Assembly (NCBI GenBank): GCA_964546645.1
Contig: CAZJKM010000010.1
Span: forward strand, 1-49,882
Reading direction: 5' to 3'
Length of the DNA: 49,882 nt
DNA from: A37T11 sp964546645
Lineage (GTDB): Bacteria; Bacteroidota; Bacteroidia; Sphingobacteriales; Sphingobacteriaceae
Position 1 is the stretch's first letter. The number at the start of each line of letters is the position of its first letter. Shown here one piece after another: positions 15,041 to 24,138 of the stretch. Below the pieces are notes generated by a model. It saw nothing but the letters and a program-made list of their open reading frames with translations, made no database searches and had not been told where the DNA came from. The translations under genes and the position numbers were made by a program.

Positions 15041-15928
15041 ATGCATCTCTTTATCCAGGATCTCACCCATACCGAGCATCAGAAGCTAAAAGAAGCTCTT
15101 GCTTACATAAAAGCAAAAGCAACACCCGTCAGTATCCTTTGCTACGGGTTACGCCGCCAACAGATCCGGTCAACACAGTGCTTTACCGAAAATACGCTGT
15201 CCACACTTTGTCAGTTCGATCTGCTGGTGGTATGCCCTGATGGCCAACAGATGGCCGAACATGATATTGCCAACGCTGTCAGCGATGATTGGTTTGAATG
15301 TATCATCAGCCTGTGTACCGAAAAAGAAATGCATCACCTGCTGCAGGAGGGAAATCAATTTATAACGACTGTATATCATAACGGTGCGATCCTATACCAC
15401 TCCGGAACACGGCTGCCGGCAAAAACAGATACCTATCCTACGCGGGCCGAATTGCTCATCGCCATCAAAAAATCATGGCACCGGTGGTACAGCACGGCAA
15501 GCGGCTTTATGGATTGTGCTTCTTTCTGCATCGCTGAAACCAATTTCAGCATGGCAGCCTTTATGATCCATCAGGCCATTGAACATACCTGCAAGGCTAT
15601 GCTACGGGTGCTGATGGGTTTCAATCTCCGCACGCATAACCTGGCTTGGATTCTTAAGCTATGCAGCCGGTTATCAGAAGACATTAACCCGCTATTCCCC
15701 CGTAAAACCGAACATGACAAAACGCTTTTTAATATCTTAAAAAGCAGCTATATGGATTGCCGTTACGCTTCGGGGTTTGATGTGACGGAGCAACAGGCAT
15801 GGGTACTGTTTGACAGAGCCTGTGCTTTACAGAAAATTGCCTGTGGCCTTTGCCACGACAAGATCAGACAGCTTGAAGGAATAGGGACAACCAAAGAAGC
15901 CGCCCCGAGAGGGCAGCTTCTTGTTTAA
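15041..15928 (+). CDS. Degenerate nucleotidyltransferase-HEPN fusion protein 2
   Basis: This 295-residue protein is a paralogue of the preceding gene with the same two-part design. The nucleotidyltransferase-like part has CYGLRRQQ and QFDLLVV in place of the catalytic signatures. The HEPN part has AAFMIHQAIEHTCKAMLR and keeps the His in RTHNL, unlike its neighbour. I chose ATG 15041 because the TTG at 15011 would overlap the upstream gene. A hairpin at the very end of the coding region may terminate transcription. Divergence between the copies (one keeps His, one does not) suggests specialised subunits. Confidence 0.72.
   Translation: MHLFIQDLTHTEHQKLKEALAYIKAKATPVSILCYGLRRQQIRSTQCFTENTLSTLCQFDLLVVCPDGQQMAEHDIANAVSDDWFECIISLCTEKEMHHLLQEGNQFITTVYHNGAILYHSGTRLPAKTDTYPTRAELLIAIKKSWHRWYSTASGFMDCASFCIAETNFSMAAFMIHQAIEHTCKAMLRVLMGFNLRTHNLAWILKLCSRLSEDINPLFPRKTEHDKTLFNILKSSYMDCRYASGFDVTEQQAWVLFDRACALQKIACGLCHDKIRQLEGIGTTKEAAPRGQLLV
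15894..15922. terminator. Hairpin between convergent HEPN and gnd genes
   Basis: AAGAAGC (15894-15900) pairs with GCTTCTT (15916-15922), extended by GCCC/GGGC around one mismatch. It lies within the last codons of the HEPN gene, only 10 nt from the end of gnd, and probably serves both strands. T tracts are weak. Confidence 0.45.
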
Positions 15929-15931
15929 GCC

Positions 15932-17386
15932 TTACACATCATACGTTGTTGAAGACGTCTCACCTCCGCGGCCTGTCCAATTCGTATGGAAAAACTCTCC
16001 ACGGGGTTTATCAAGCCGCTCATAGGTATGTGCACCAAAATAATCCCGCTGCGCCTGCAGCAGATTAGCAGGAAGGCGCTCACTGCGATAACCGTCGAAA
16101 TAGATCAGCCCGGCACTGAGACACGGAACCGGTATCCCGTTGGTAACAGCAGCGGCCACTACCCTTCTCCAGCCGGCCTGTGCTGCCAATATTTTCTCCC
16201 GGAAAAAGTCATCCAGAATCAGGTTCTGCAAATCGGGGTTCGTATCAAAGGCCTCTTTTATCTTACCGAGGAAAGCAGAGCGTATGATACAGCCCTCACG
16301 CCACATCAATGCAATATCCCCATAGTTCAGTTCCCATCCGTATTCTGCTGCAGCGGCACGCATCATCTGGTACCCCTGTGCATAGGAAATTACCTTCGAT
16401 GCATACAAGGCGTCCCTGAGGTCATTGATAAATGCCTGGCGATCTCCGTTAAAGGCAGATGCCGGCCCGATAAGCACCTTTGAAGCGGCCACCCGTTCAT
16501 TTTTAAGCGCGGATAAACAGCGGGCAAATACCGATTCCGTAATAAGCGTCAGCGGAACTCCCAGCTCCAGTGCAACCGTGCCGGTCCACTTGCCGGTACC
16601 TTTCTGTCCGGCTGTATCCAGAATCTTATCGATCAGCGGCTGCCCGTCTTCATCTTTAAAAGCGAGGATATCCGTGGTGATCTCAATCAGGTAGCTGTTC
16701 AGCTCTCCTTCATTCCATACTTTGAACACTTCATGCATTTCATCAGATGTCATTCCCAACACATCTTTCATGAGATGGTAGGTTTCATTGATAAGCTGCA
16801 TATCACCGTATTCGATGCCATTATGAACCATTTTAACAAAATGGCCCGCACCACCATCGCCTACCCAGTCACAGCAGGGAGATCCGTCGGCTACTTTAGC
16901 AGCGATACCCTGGAATATAGGTTTCACGGCAGGCCAGGCAGCACGGCTTCCGCCGGGCATAATGGACGGGCCGAGCAAGGCACCTTCTTCACCTCCTGAA
17001 ACCCCCGTGCCGATATATAGCAACCCTTTGCTTTCAACATATTTTGTGCGGCGCTCCGTATCCGGGAAATGAGAATTACCACCATCAATGATAATATCAC
17101 CCGGTTCCAGCAGTGGAATCAGTGTTTCAATAAAATCGTCGACCGGCTTTCCGGCTTTCACCATCAGCATCACTTTGCGCGGGCGCTTCAGGGATGCGAT
17201 AAAATCTTCAATGGAAGTAGCCCCATAAATATTCTTGCCTTTTGCCCGCCCCTCAACAAACCGTTCAACTTTGTCAACGGTACGGTTATAAGCAGAAACA
17301 TGAAAGCCTTTGCTTTCCATATTCAGAATGAGGTTTTCACCCATCACGGCGATTCCGATAACGCCTATATCAGATTTCTCTTTCAT
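15932..17386 (-). CDS. gnd: 6-phosphogluconate dehydrogenase, decarboxylating
   Basis: Gnd oxidises 6-phosphogluconate to ribulose 5-phosphate with NADP in the oxidative pentose phosphate pathway. The 484-residue protein has the cofactor motif GVIGIAVMGENL near its N-terminus, DGGNSHFPDT, and the substrate-binding KMVHNGIEYGDMQ segment with the catalytic Lys. Length is normal. ATG at 17386 is right; the longer frame adds non-conserved residues. It lies 111 nt downstream of the debranching-enzyme gene and has its own -7 box. Confidence 0.96.
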   Translation of the reverse strand: MKEKSDIGVIGIAVMGENLILNMESKGFHVSAYNRTVDKVERFVEGRAKGKNIYGATSIEDFIASLKRPRKVMLMVKAGKPVDDFIETLIPLLEPGDIIIDGGNSHFPDTERRTKYVESKGLLYIGTGVSGGEEGALLGPSIMPGGSRAAWPAVKPIFQGIAAKVADGSPCCDWVGDGGAGHFVKMVHNGIEYGDMQLINETYHLMKDVLGMTSDEMHEVFKVWNEGELNSYLIEITTDILAFKDEDGQPLIDKILDTAGQKGTGKWTGTVALELGVPLTLITESVFARCLSALKNERVAASKVLIGPASAFNGDRQAFINDLRDALYASKVISYAQGYQMMRAAAAEYGWELNYGDIALMWREGCIIRSAFLGKIKEAFDTNPDLQNLILDDFFREKILAAQAGWRRVVAAAVTNGIPVPCLSAGLIYFDGYRSERLPANLLQAQRDYFGAHTYERLDKPRGEFFHTNWTGRGGETSSTTYDV

Positions 17387-17437
17387 AACAACAAAATATT
17401 TCAAAAGATGCCATTGCATCCATTTTCCAATGGCGCC

Positions 17438-17445
17438 CAAAGTTA
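17438..17445 (-). promoter_or_regulatory. -7 box of gnd
   Basis: The minus strand reads TAACTTTG, an exact TAnnTTTG, about 50 nt before the gnd ATG. No correctly spaced TTTG is present. A short hairpin (CCATTG/CAATGG, 17411-17433) lies in the leader. Confidence 0.5.
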
Positions 17446-17497
17446 GGCTTTAATCATGAAGAAAGCACCTAAAAAGCAGATTTTTTTGATAATAATG

Positions 17498-19693
17498 TCA
17501 CCATTCTACGATGAGTTTCCAGTCATGGGGCTGATTGGGCCAATGTATACTTACGCGTCTGTCATGGTGATGACGCTCCATTTCCAGATTAACGGAAATA
17601 TCACTAACCTGCAGGCCCGACAAACGGATCCTGCACAGATAATCAGGCAATACAGGCCGGTGCAGCGATATTTCGCGCCGACGCGGATTAAAACGGGGGT
17701 TTAACAGTGACTGCAGCAGCATGAATACCGCTCCTACCGACCAGGCCTGCGGCGAACAGGCCACCGGATAGGCTGTCGGTCCTTCGCCCGGCCTCCGCAC
17801 AAATCCGCAGAATAGTTCAGGAAGGCGCTGGAGCTGGATAAACAACGAAGCGTCAAACAAACCCGTTGTGAGCTTTATCACGGCATCCATCAATCCGTAC
17901 CGGGACATACCGGCTGCTATGATCGCCACATCATGCGGCCATACCGTGCCATTGTGATAAGACATCGGGTTGTACCGTTTCTCCGCTGACGAAAGGGTCC
18001 GTATACCCCAACCGGAGAACATGGAAGGGCTGAGTAATGTTTCTGCCAACCGGATTGCTTTGTCATGGTCTGCGATCCCTGTGTATAGGGCATGGCCGGC
18101 ATTTGAACTAACCACCCGGCAGGGTTTCTTTTGCCCGTCAAGGGCAAGCACATAACAATTCAGTCCCTGATCCCAGAATACTTCATTGAAACGTCGTTTC
18201 AGATCATCCGCTTCCTGTTGCCATTTTCTGGCTAATGATTCCTCTCCCAACAGCAGGCCGAGTGTCGCCGCATGCTTTTTAGCGGCATAAACATATCCCT
18301 GTACTTCACAGAGTGCAATGGCCGGTTCCGCCAACGCTCCATCCTGATGCGATATGGAATCATGACTATCCTTCCAACCCTGATTCGTCAGGCCGTTTTC
18401 TGCTTTGTGGCGATATTCAACGAACCCATCGCCATCAGCGTCACCATACAACTCAATCCACAGGAGAGCCGCTTTGATATTCGGCCAGATCCGCCGGATC
18501 GTATCTTCATCCGCCGTCCTTGCAAAGTATTCACCGGCAAGCATCACAAACAACGGCGTTGCATCAATAGTTCCATAGTATTTTCTGAACGGTACTTCGT
18601 TCAGCGCCACCATCTCTCCACCTCTTGTTTCGTGCAGGATCTTTCCGGGTTCCGCATCGCTGGCAGGATCTTCACAATCGGCTTGATTTGCGGCAAGAAA
18701 GAGGAGGACATCTCTGCTAAGATGCGGAGCTGCCCAAAGCGTTTCCAGTGCCGTGATAATCCCGTCACGGCCAAATGCAGTATTATACCAGGGCACGCCC
18801 GCATAGGGGTATTTGCCGTAAGGCGTATCAGCCATCAGGGAAACCAGGTCGGCCTGTGACCGATTCACCCAATGTGTGAACTGTTCGTTGGATGTTTCGA
18901 TGACCGGAAAAAATGCTTTGGCTTTATTCAGATAAGGCACCAGCAATTGTTTCGCTTCTTCATACGCTTTTTCATCAGACGGCACTTCGATATCATCGGC
19001 GGTAAAAGTAATCGCATAGGAAAGGCGATACTCATCACCCGGCCGGAAGCAGATCCGGAAATACAGATGCCCCTGGGCACTGTAATGCTGCGCCGGAACC
19101 GGAAAGGAGACGATGGCCCGGCGGACAACTCCATCCAATCCACGGTAGCTTAATACCAGCTTCCTGTTATCAACCAACTCGCCGGGAAGCAGTTCTCCGC
19201 GTTCCGGCCTTTCGGTTCCCCTTATTTCAAACATATCTTTGAAATCGCCCTGTATACTGAACATCAGCTCCAGTTCACACACGTTGCCGTGATACCCTGT
19301 GATCGTGATCTCTTCACGAAATTCATTAGCTCTTACGAACTGACTGCGCTTGACGTGCAGCGAGCCTTGTTCTATAGAGATACCCTGTGTGTCGGTAAGT
19401 CCGGGGTTAGTTAGGTCAACAGACAATATTTCGTTTTCTTCTTTTACGCTTGAACTGAGGAGCGTAGGCAGCTTCCCGCTTATCCGTAATTCCAGTTTAT
19501 TGATGTACCGGGTATCACGGTGGTAAATCCCATATATCCCCTTTCCGGACGGACGGATATTACCCATTTTGTCGACAATACAGAACGTATCTCCGTAATT
19601 CAATACATGCACACTTTCCTCGGCATGTACAACGTCGGTATGTATCTCATAAGGGATGTTGTCTGCTATTTCCTCTTTTGCTGTTTTTCCCAT
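17498..19693 (-). CDS. Amylo-alpha-1,6-glucosidase / glycogen-debranching-type protein
   Basis: This 731-residue protein has an N-terminal beta-domain of the debranching family (about 25-220, with GIYHRDTRY) and a C-terminal (alpha/alpha)6 glycosidase-like domain that includes WYNTAFGRDGIITALE and the late SYHNGTVWPHDVA segment. The family cleaves alpha-1,6 branches of glycogen or related glucans; some bacterial members act on other alpha-glucans. No signal peptide is seen, so it is probably cytoplasmic. It begins 17 nt after the glycosyltransferase gene, suggesting co-expression in alpha-glucan or trehalose-like metabolism. Confidence 0.9.
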   Translation of the reverse strand: MGKTAKEEIADNIPYEIHTDVVHAEESVHVLNYGDTFCIVDKMGNIRPSGKGIYGIYHRDTRYINKLELRISGKLPTLLSSSVKEENEILSVDLTNPGLTDTQGISIEQGSLHVKRSQFVRANEFREEITITGYHGNVCELELMFSIQGDFKDMFEIRGTERPERGELLPGELVDNRKLVLSYRGLDGVVRRAIVSFPVPAQHYSAQGHLYFRICFRPGDEYRLSYAITFTADDIEVPSDEKAYEEAKQLLVPYLNKAKAFFPVIETSNEQFTHWVNRSQADLVSLMADTPYGKYPYAGVPWYNTAFGRDGIITALETLWAAPHLSRDVLLFLAANQADCEDPASDAEPGKILHETRGGEMVALNEVPFRKYYGTIDATPLFVMLAGEYFARTADEDTIRRIWPNIKAALLWIELYGDADGDGFVEYRHKAENGLTNQGWKDSHDSISHQDGALAEPAIALCEVQGYVYAAKKHAATLGLLLGEESLARKWQQEADDLKRRFNEVFWDQGLNCYVLALDGQKKPCRVVSSNAGHALYTGIADHDKAIRLAETLLSPSMFSGWGIRTLSSAEKRYNPMSYHNGTVWPHDVAIIAAGMSRYGLMDAVIKLTTGLFDASLFIQLQRLPELFCGFVRRPGEGPTAYPVACSPQAWSVGAVFMLLQSLLNPRFNPRRREISLHRPVLPDYLCRIRLSGLQVSDISVNLEMERHHHDRRVSIHWPNQPHDWKLIVEW

Positions 19694-19710
19694 AGACCAA
19701 TTTGCCTCCT

Positions 19711-20793
19711 TCAGGCTCTCTTTACATTACTTAGCCCCGGTTCAGGGTAAAGATCGGATACCATATGCCTTATACCTATCAGGCGCTCGTAAAGAGCCAC
19801 ATAGTTGGCCGCCATTACACCCGCACTGAAACGCTTTTCAAATTCACCTCGGACCGTACTCCGGTCTAAGGCACCTATATTTTCGAGTGCCTTTACCGCT
19901 TCATCCATACTATTAACCAGAAACCCCGATACACCATGGCGGATCACTTCCGGAACAGATCCGTTCGGATAAGCAATCACGGGTGTACCGCAGGCCATGG
20001 CCTCGATCATCACCATGCCGAAAGGTTCCGGCCAGTCGATAGGGAACAATAACGCTTTTGCATTACCCAGGAGCTCGCCTTTCTGCTCCTCGCCGACTTC
20101 TCCGATGAATTCCACATGTGGCTGTTGCATCAGCCTGCGGATGCGTGCTTCATAATATTCCGTATCGGCCTTGTCTACTTTTGCGGCGATTTTTATCTTC
20201 ATCCCTGCCTGGCCGGCAATCTCGATAGCCCTGTCCGGGCGTTTTTCAGGAGAGATCCTGCCAATAAAAACCACATAATCATCGTCACCACTTCCGCGCT
20301 GATAAAGATGAAGGGGCAGGCCATGATAAATGGTTCCCATCCAGTTGGCACCGGACACCGGCCGCCGCTGGGAGTCGGATATAGATACCAACGGCTGCTG
20401 CGGAAAATACCGGTAGATATAGTTGAGGTCCCGGATGTCCAACCTGCCGTGCAGTGTCGTGAGATAAGCCTTATTCAGCCGGGATGAGAATGGGAAATGA
20501 AGGTAATCGGTGTGAAAATGCAACATATCAAATTCATGTACCCGCCGCGCCACCTCCTCCATCTGTATGATGTGGTGAGCAATCGGGTCTACGATCTCGC
20601 TGTTAAGTCGCAATGCACTGTCAACATGACTGATAAGGCGGGCTTCTGTCCGTGAATCCCCCGACGCAAATAAGGTCACCTCATGTCCCATCTTCACTAA
20701 CTCCTCCGTCAGGTACGCTACTACCCGCTCTGTTCCCCCATACGCTTTCGGAGGAACAGACTCATACAATGGTGAAATCTGCGCTATTCTCAT
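19711..20793 (-). CDS. GT4-family glycosyltransferase
   Basis: A 360-residue retaining GT-B glycosyltransferase. The N-terminal part has MRIAQISPLYESVPPKAYGG and LHFHTDY. The C-terminal part has VFIGRISPEKRPD and the GT4 donor-site motif EPFGMVMIEAMACGTPVI. The acceptor is unknown. Start 20793 is chosen because the family N-terminus begins there. It is paired with the debranching-type enzyme downstream. Family members beside such enzymes are sometimes annotated as trehalose- or glycogen-related, but that is not proven here. Confidence 0.9.
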   Translation of the reverse strand: MRIAQISPLYESVPPKAYGGTERVVAYLTEELVKMGHEVTLFASGDSRTEARLISHVDSALRLNSEIVDPIAHHIIQMEEVARRVHEFDMLHFHTDYLHFPFSSRLNKAYLTTLHGRLDIRDLNYIYRYFPQQPLVSISDSQRRPVSGANWMGTIYHGLPLHLYQRGSGDDDYVVFIGRISPEKRPDRAIEIAGQAGMKIKIAAKVDKADTEYYEARIRRLMQQPHVEFIGEVGEEQKGELLGNAKALLFPIDWPEPFGMVMIEAMACGTPVIAYPNGSVPEVIRHGVSGFLVNSMDEAVKALENIGALDRSTVRGEFEKRFSAGVMAANYVALYERLIGIRHMVSDLYPEPGLSNVKRA

Positions 20794-21013
20794 AGTACTT
20801 GTCCTTTTACCTTTGCTCAAAACGCCAGAGAAGCTTTTGAGGTCTTCCCACATGGGATAACGAATTTATGTCAGTCTGTGTTTGCCATGAATGCATTCGT
20901 TACAAAAAATAAAAAAAGGGAGCTGCTCACGATATGGCGGACATGAACCGGCAGCCCTCTTTCATATAATGTGAAATATTTAGTAGTTTGCAGGGAATTA
21001 TAAAAAAATTCCC

Positions 21014-21021
21014 TACCTTTG
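21014..21021 (+). promoter_or_regulatory. -7 box of carA
   Basis: TACCTTTG matches TAnnTTTG exactly. A TTTG lies 23 bp upstream (20987-20990), somewhat far. A start near 21028 would give carA an unusually long leader of about 187 nt. Confidence 0.5.
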
Positions 21022-21116
21022 TCCTTTGTGAAAATCGGAGCACAGCACCTTTTTACTGAGCCAGAAAAACCCGGATACCCTTCCGGTATTACTTATTTTT
21101 CATTTATCGTTATACA

Positions 21117-21137
21117 GGCCGTGAGGCCCTTTTTTTT
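21117..21137 (+). terminator. Possible attenuator in the carA leader
   Basis: GGCC-GTGA-GGCC forms a 4-bp stem with a GNRA-type loop, followed by C and eight T. It is shorter than usual for a terminator, but it is the kind of structure that could attenuate transcription in a long pyrimidine-gene leader. No antiterminator was identified. Confidence 0.3.
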
Positions 21138-21214
21138 GCTGTTAAAGCTCCCGATCCATGCTATAAACAGGAACGACTCAATACATAACTTTTTTACATC
21201 AGCGTATTATTATA

Positions 21215-22312
21215 ATGACCAACTACACTAAACTGCCCGCTATTTTATTATTACAGGACGGCACAGTTTACTATGGCAAAGCTGCCGGAAAGATCGGCAC
21301 CACCACCGGCGAGATCTGCTTTAATACCGGCATGACCGGCTACCAGGAAATTTTTACGGACCCGTCCTACTTCGGGCAGATCATGGTAACCACCAACGCC
21401 CATATCGGCAATTACGGAATAGCGGATGAAGAAACGGAATCCGGCAATATTCAGATTGCGGGGCTGGTATGTAAAAACTACAACATTACATATAGCCGGA
21501 AGTTAGCTGATAGTTCTATCCAGCATTATTTTGAACAGGAAAATCTGGTGGGTATTTCCGATATCGACACCCGCTCACTGGTACGCCATATCCGCGATAA
21601 AGGAGCTATGAATGCCATTATTTCTTCAGAAACCACCGATGTGGAAGCATTGAGAAAACGGCTGGCAGAGGTGCCTTCCATGGCCGGTTTAGAGTTATCA
21701 TCCCGGGTTTCCACAGAGAAACCCTATTATTATGGCAATGAAAACGCGCGCTATCGCGTAGCCGTCCTCGACCTGGGTGTTAAGAAAAATATCCTGCGCA
21801 ACTTTAACGACCGGGACGTGTATGCAAAAGTATTTCCCGCAAAGACGACATTTGCCGAAATGGAGCAGTTCACTCCGGATGGCTACTTTATTTCAAATGG
21901 CCCCGGTGATCCCGCTGCGATGGATTATGCAATCGGGACGGTACAGGATATACTGAAGGCCGACAAGCCGCTTTTTGGCATTTGCCTGGGCCACCAGTTA
22001 CTGGCACTCGCCAATGGTATCCGCACCGAAAAGATGTTCAATGGCCACCGCGGGATCAATCACCCGGTGAAAAATATCATTGCTGATCGCTGCGAAATCA
22101 CCAGCCAGAATCACGGTTTCGGTGTAGTAGCTGAGGATATTGAAAAAGCGGAGCATGTGGAAATTACCCATATTAACCTGAACGACCAATCCATAGAAGG
22201 CATCCGCATAAAAGGTAAAAAAGCGTTCTCTGTCCAGTACCACCCCGAGTCATCGCCCGGCCCGCATGATTCCCGGTATCTGTTTGACGAATTTGCTGCG
22301 TTACTGGACTGA
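21215..22312 (+). CDS. carA: Carbamoyl-phosphate synthase, small (glutaminase) subunit
   Basis: CarA releases ammonia from glutamine for the large subunit CarB in arginine and pyrimidine synthesis. The 365-residue protein has the N-terminal CarA domain (TGEICFNTGMTGYQE) and a C-terminal class I amidotransferase with Cys257 in GICLGHQ and the His and Glu in QYHPESSPGPHD. Length is normal. carB is not in this window; eno follows instead behind its own promoter. A long leader with a possible attenuator lies upstream. Confidence 0.96.
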   Translation: MTNYTKLPAILLLQDGTVYYGKAAGKIGTTTGEICFNTGMTGYQEIFTDPSYFGQIMVTTNAHIGNYGIADEETESGNIQIAGLVCKNYNITYSRKLADSSIQHYFEQENLVGISDIDTRSLVRHIRDKGAMNAIISSETTDVEALRKRLAEVPSMAGLELSSRVSTEKPYYYGNENARYRVAVLDLGVKKNILRNFNDRDVYAKVFPAKTTFAEMEQFTPDGYFISNGPGDPAAMDYAIGTVQDILKADKPLFGICLGHQLLALANGIRTEKMFNGHRGINHPVKNIIADRCEITSQNHGFGVVAEDIEKAEHVEITHINLNDQSIEGIRIKGKKAFSVQYHPESSPGPHDSRYLFDEFAALLD

Positions 22313-22344
22313 TTTGCATGTCCGTTCCTTTTTAATTAAGTTTG
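22313..22344 (+). promoter_or_regulatory. Promoter of eno
   Basis: TTTG (22313-22316), 20 bp, TAAGTTTG (22337-22344) is a complete consensus promoter starting right after the carA stop codon. It allows eno expression independent of carA. Confidence 0.8.
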
Positions 22345-22420
22345 ACATGCACAAATAGTGGTGTATAGCTTACACCAAATCCGATTGATCATATTAAAAG
22401 AAGAATAAGGTAAAGAAACT

Positions 22421-23713
22421 ATGAGTTTAATTATTGATGTACATGCGCGGCAAATCCTTGATTCGCGCGGTAACCCAACTGTAGAAGTAGATGTAACCAC
22501 TCAAAATGGCTTTGTAGGCCGTGCCGCCGTACCTTCGGGTGCGTCAACCGGTGTACACGAAGCGGTGGAACTACGTGACGGAGACAAATCTGTATATGTA
22601 GGCAAGGGGGTCTTAAAAGCAGTTGAGAATGTCAATACAACCATTGCAAAAGCACTGGAGGGCATTGACGTTTTTGAACAGAATGCAATCGACAAATTAC
22701 TGATTGAGCTGGACGGCACCGAAAATAAAGGGAACCTGGGTGCCAATGCCATCCTGGGTGTTTCATTAGCGGTTGCAAAAGCAGCTGCCCAGGAGAGCCG
22801 GCAGCCTCTGTACCGGTATATTGGTGGTGTTAATGCGAATACCTTACCCATTCCGATGATGAACATTATCAATGGTGGGTCGCATTCTGATGCACCGATC
22901 GCTTTCCAGGAATTCATGATTATGCCTGTGGGTGCTCCTTCCTTCTCGGAAGCACTCCGGTGGGGAACCGAAGTATTCCACAATCTGAAAAAAATCTTAC
23001 ACGACAGGGGCCTGTCAACTGCTGTCGGTGACGAAGGTGGCTTTGCACCTACCTTTGATGGCACGGAGGACGCACTGGATACCGTTCTGAAAGCCATTGA
23101 AAAGGCCGGCTACAAACCTGGTGAGCAGATTTGCCTTGCGTTAGATTGTGCTTCTTCCGAGTTTTATAAAGACGGCATCTATGATTACACTAAATTTGAA
23201 GGCGAAAAAGGAGCCAAACGCAATAGTGCGCAACAGGCAGATTACCTGGCTGAACTGACGGAGAAATATCCCATCATTTCCATTGAGGATGGCATGCAGG
23301 AAGATGATTGGAACGGCTGGAAGCTGCTGACTGAAAAAATTGGCGATCATATCCAACTGGTAGGCGATGACCTGTTTGTGACCAACGTAAAACGCCTGCA
23401 ACAAGGTATTGATAACGATACCGCAAACTCGATTTTAGTAAAAGTAAATCAGATCGGATCCCTTACGGAGACCATCAATGCCGTTACGCTGGCACAAACC
23501 AATGGTTACACCTCTGTGATGTCACACCGCTCCGGTGAGACGGAGGATAACACCATCGCCGACCTGGCTGTTGCACTGAATTGCGGACAGATAAAAACTG
23601 GTTCAGCATCGCGGTCTGATCGCATGGCAAAATACAATCAGTTGCTTCGGATTGAGGAGGAACTCGGCGATAATGCCCGTTTCCTGGGAAAAAGTTTCAA
23701 ATACGCTAAATAG
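22421..23713 (+). CDS. eno: Enolase (phosphopyruvate hydratase)
   Basis: Enolase interconverts 2-phosphoglycerate and phosphoenolpyruvate in glycolysis. The 430-residue protein shows the N-terminal ARQILDSRGNPT, the catalytic GDEGGFAP, metal ligands in LDCASSEFY, SIEDG and GDDLFVTN, the catalytic Lys in LVKVNQIGSLTE, and SHRSGETED. Length is normal. It has its own promoter, a clear terminator, and is followed by a DivIC/FtsB-like gene. Confidence 0.98.
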   Translation: MSLIIDVHARQILDSRGNPTVEVDVTTQNGFVGRAAVPSGASTGVHEAVELRDGDKSVYVGKGVLKAVENVNTTIAKALEGIDVFEQNAIDKLLIELDGTENKGNLGANAILGVSLAVAKAAAQESRQPLYRYIGGVNANTLPIPMMNIINGGSHSDAPIAFQEFMIMPVGAPSFSEALRWGTEVFHNLKKILHDRGLSTAVGDEGGFAPTFDGTEDALDTVLKAIEKAGYKPGEQICLALDCASSEFYKDGIYDYTKFEGEKGAKRNSAQQADYLAELTEKYPIISIEDGMQEDDWNGWKLLTEKIGDHIQLVGDDLFVTNVKRLQQGIDNDTANSILVKVNQIGSLTETINAVTLAQTNGYTSVMSHRSGETEDNTIADLAVALNCGQIKTGSASRSDRMAKYNQLLRIEEELGDNARFLGKSFKYAK

Positions 23714-23739
23714 CAAATCCGCATACAGCGCTTTCTGAT

Positions 23740-23786
23740 CCCCACATCTTTCTGCTTTGGCGAAGAACGATGTGGGGTTTTGTTTT
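23740..23786 (+). terminator. Intrinsic terminator of eno
   Basis: A 9-bp perfect stem (23740-23748 with 23769-23777, CCCCACATC/GATGTGGGG) is followed by TTTTGTTTT. The T tract also contains the -33 TTTG of the next promoter. Confidence 0.88.
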
Positions 23787-23809
23787 AACTGTATTTTTAT
23801 CTAAGTTTG
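23779..23809 (+). promoter_or_regulatory. Perfect promoter of the DivIC-like gene, implying a leaderless transcript
   Basis: TTTG (23779-23782), exactly 19 bp, TAAGTTTG (23802-23809). The ATG at 23814 is only 4 nt past the -7 box, where transcription should start at about the start codon itself. The -33 box is built from the T tract of the eno terminator. Confidence 0.8.
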
Positions 23810-23813
23810 CTTC

Positions 23814-24101
23814 ATGGAACGCGTGCTCAGCATTATCCGTAATAAATATATCCTGGCTTCCGCCGCTTTTGTGATCTGGATGCTGTTTTTTGATCGCAAC
23901 GATTTGTCTACGCAATACGAATACCGGTCGCAACTGAAAGCCCTGAATGAAGAAAAGGAATTTTATACGCGCGAAACAGAGCAGGTCAAACGGGACCTGC
24001 AGGAGCTAACGAGCAACCCGAAGCAACTTCAGAAATTTGCGCGCGAAAAGTATCTGATGAAAAAGGACAACGAAGATATCTTCATTATTATTGATAACTA
24101 A
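23814..24101 (+). CDS. FtsB/DivIC-like septum formation protein
   Basis: A 95-residue bitopic membrane protein: short cytoplasmic start, one transmembrane segment (about 13-26), then a coiled coil (about 38-68) and the family end ARE-KYLMKKDNEDIFII. Such proteins are part of the FtsQLB-type divisome complex. Position immediately after eno is typical. The start codon lies 4 nt after a perfect -7 box, and no alternative Met fits, so translation from a leaderless mRNA is likely. Confidence 0.88.
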   Translation: MERVLSIIRNKYILASAAFVIWMLFFDRNDLSTQYEYRSQLKALNEEKEFYTRETEQVKRDLQELTSNPKQLQKFAREKYLMKKDNEDIFIIIDN

Positions 24102-24138
24102 TCCCTGCTGTTATCTCCTTCTGCCCCTGGTAACCTGA

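Larger units (their letters stand above)
20794..21214. other. Divergent intergenic region and carA leader
   Basis: These 421 nt separate the GT4 gene (minus) from carA (plus). They contain the carA -7 box at 21014, an imperfect hairpin around 20910-20955 (GCTGC with GCAGC), a small CCGGA/TCCGG hairpin (21071-21086) and the T-tailed hairpin at 21117. No complete promoter for the GT4 gene was recognised, and I see no convincing gene. Confidence 0.6.

Noticed and set aside
17456..17704. Plus-strand ORF over the end of the debranching-enzyme gene
   Set aside because: It is antisense to a well-supported coding region and has no independent support.
21019..21231. 70-codon ORF in the carA leader
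   Set aside because: It starts inside the -7 box, overlaps carA out of frame, and has no recognisable features.
21215..23713. carB next to carA
   Set aside because: The gene after carA is clearly eno, with its own promoter; no large-subunit sequence is in the window.
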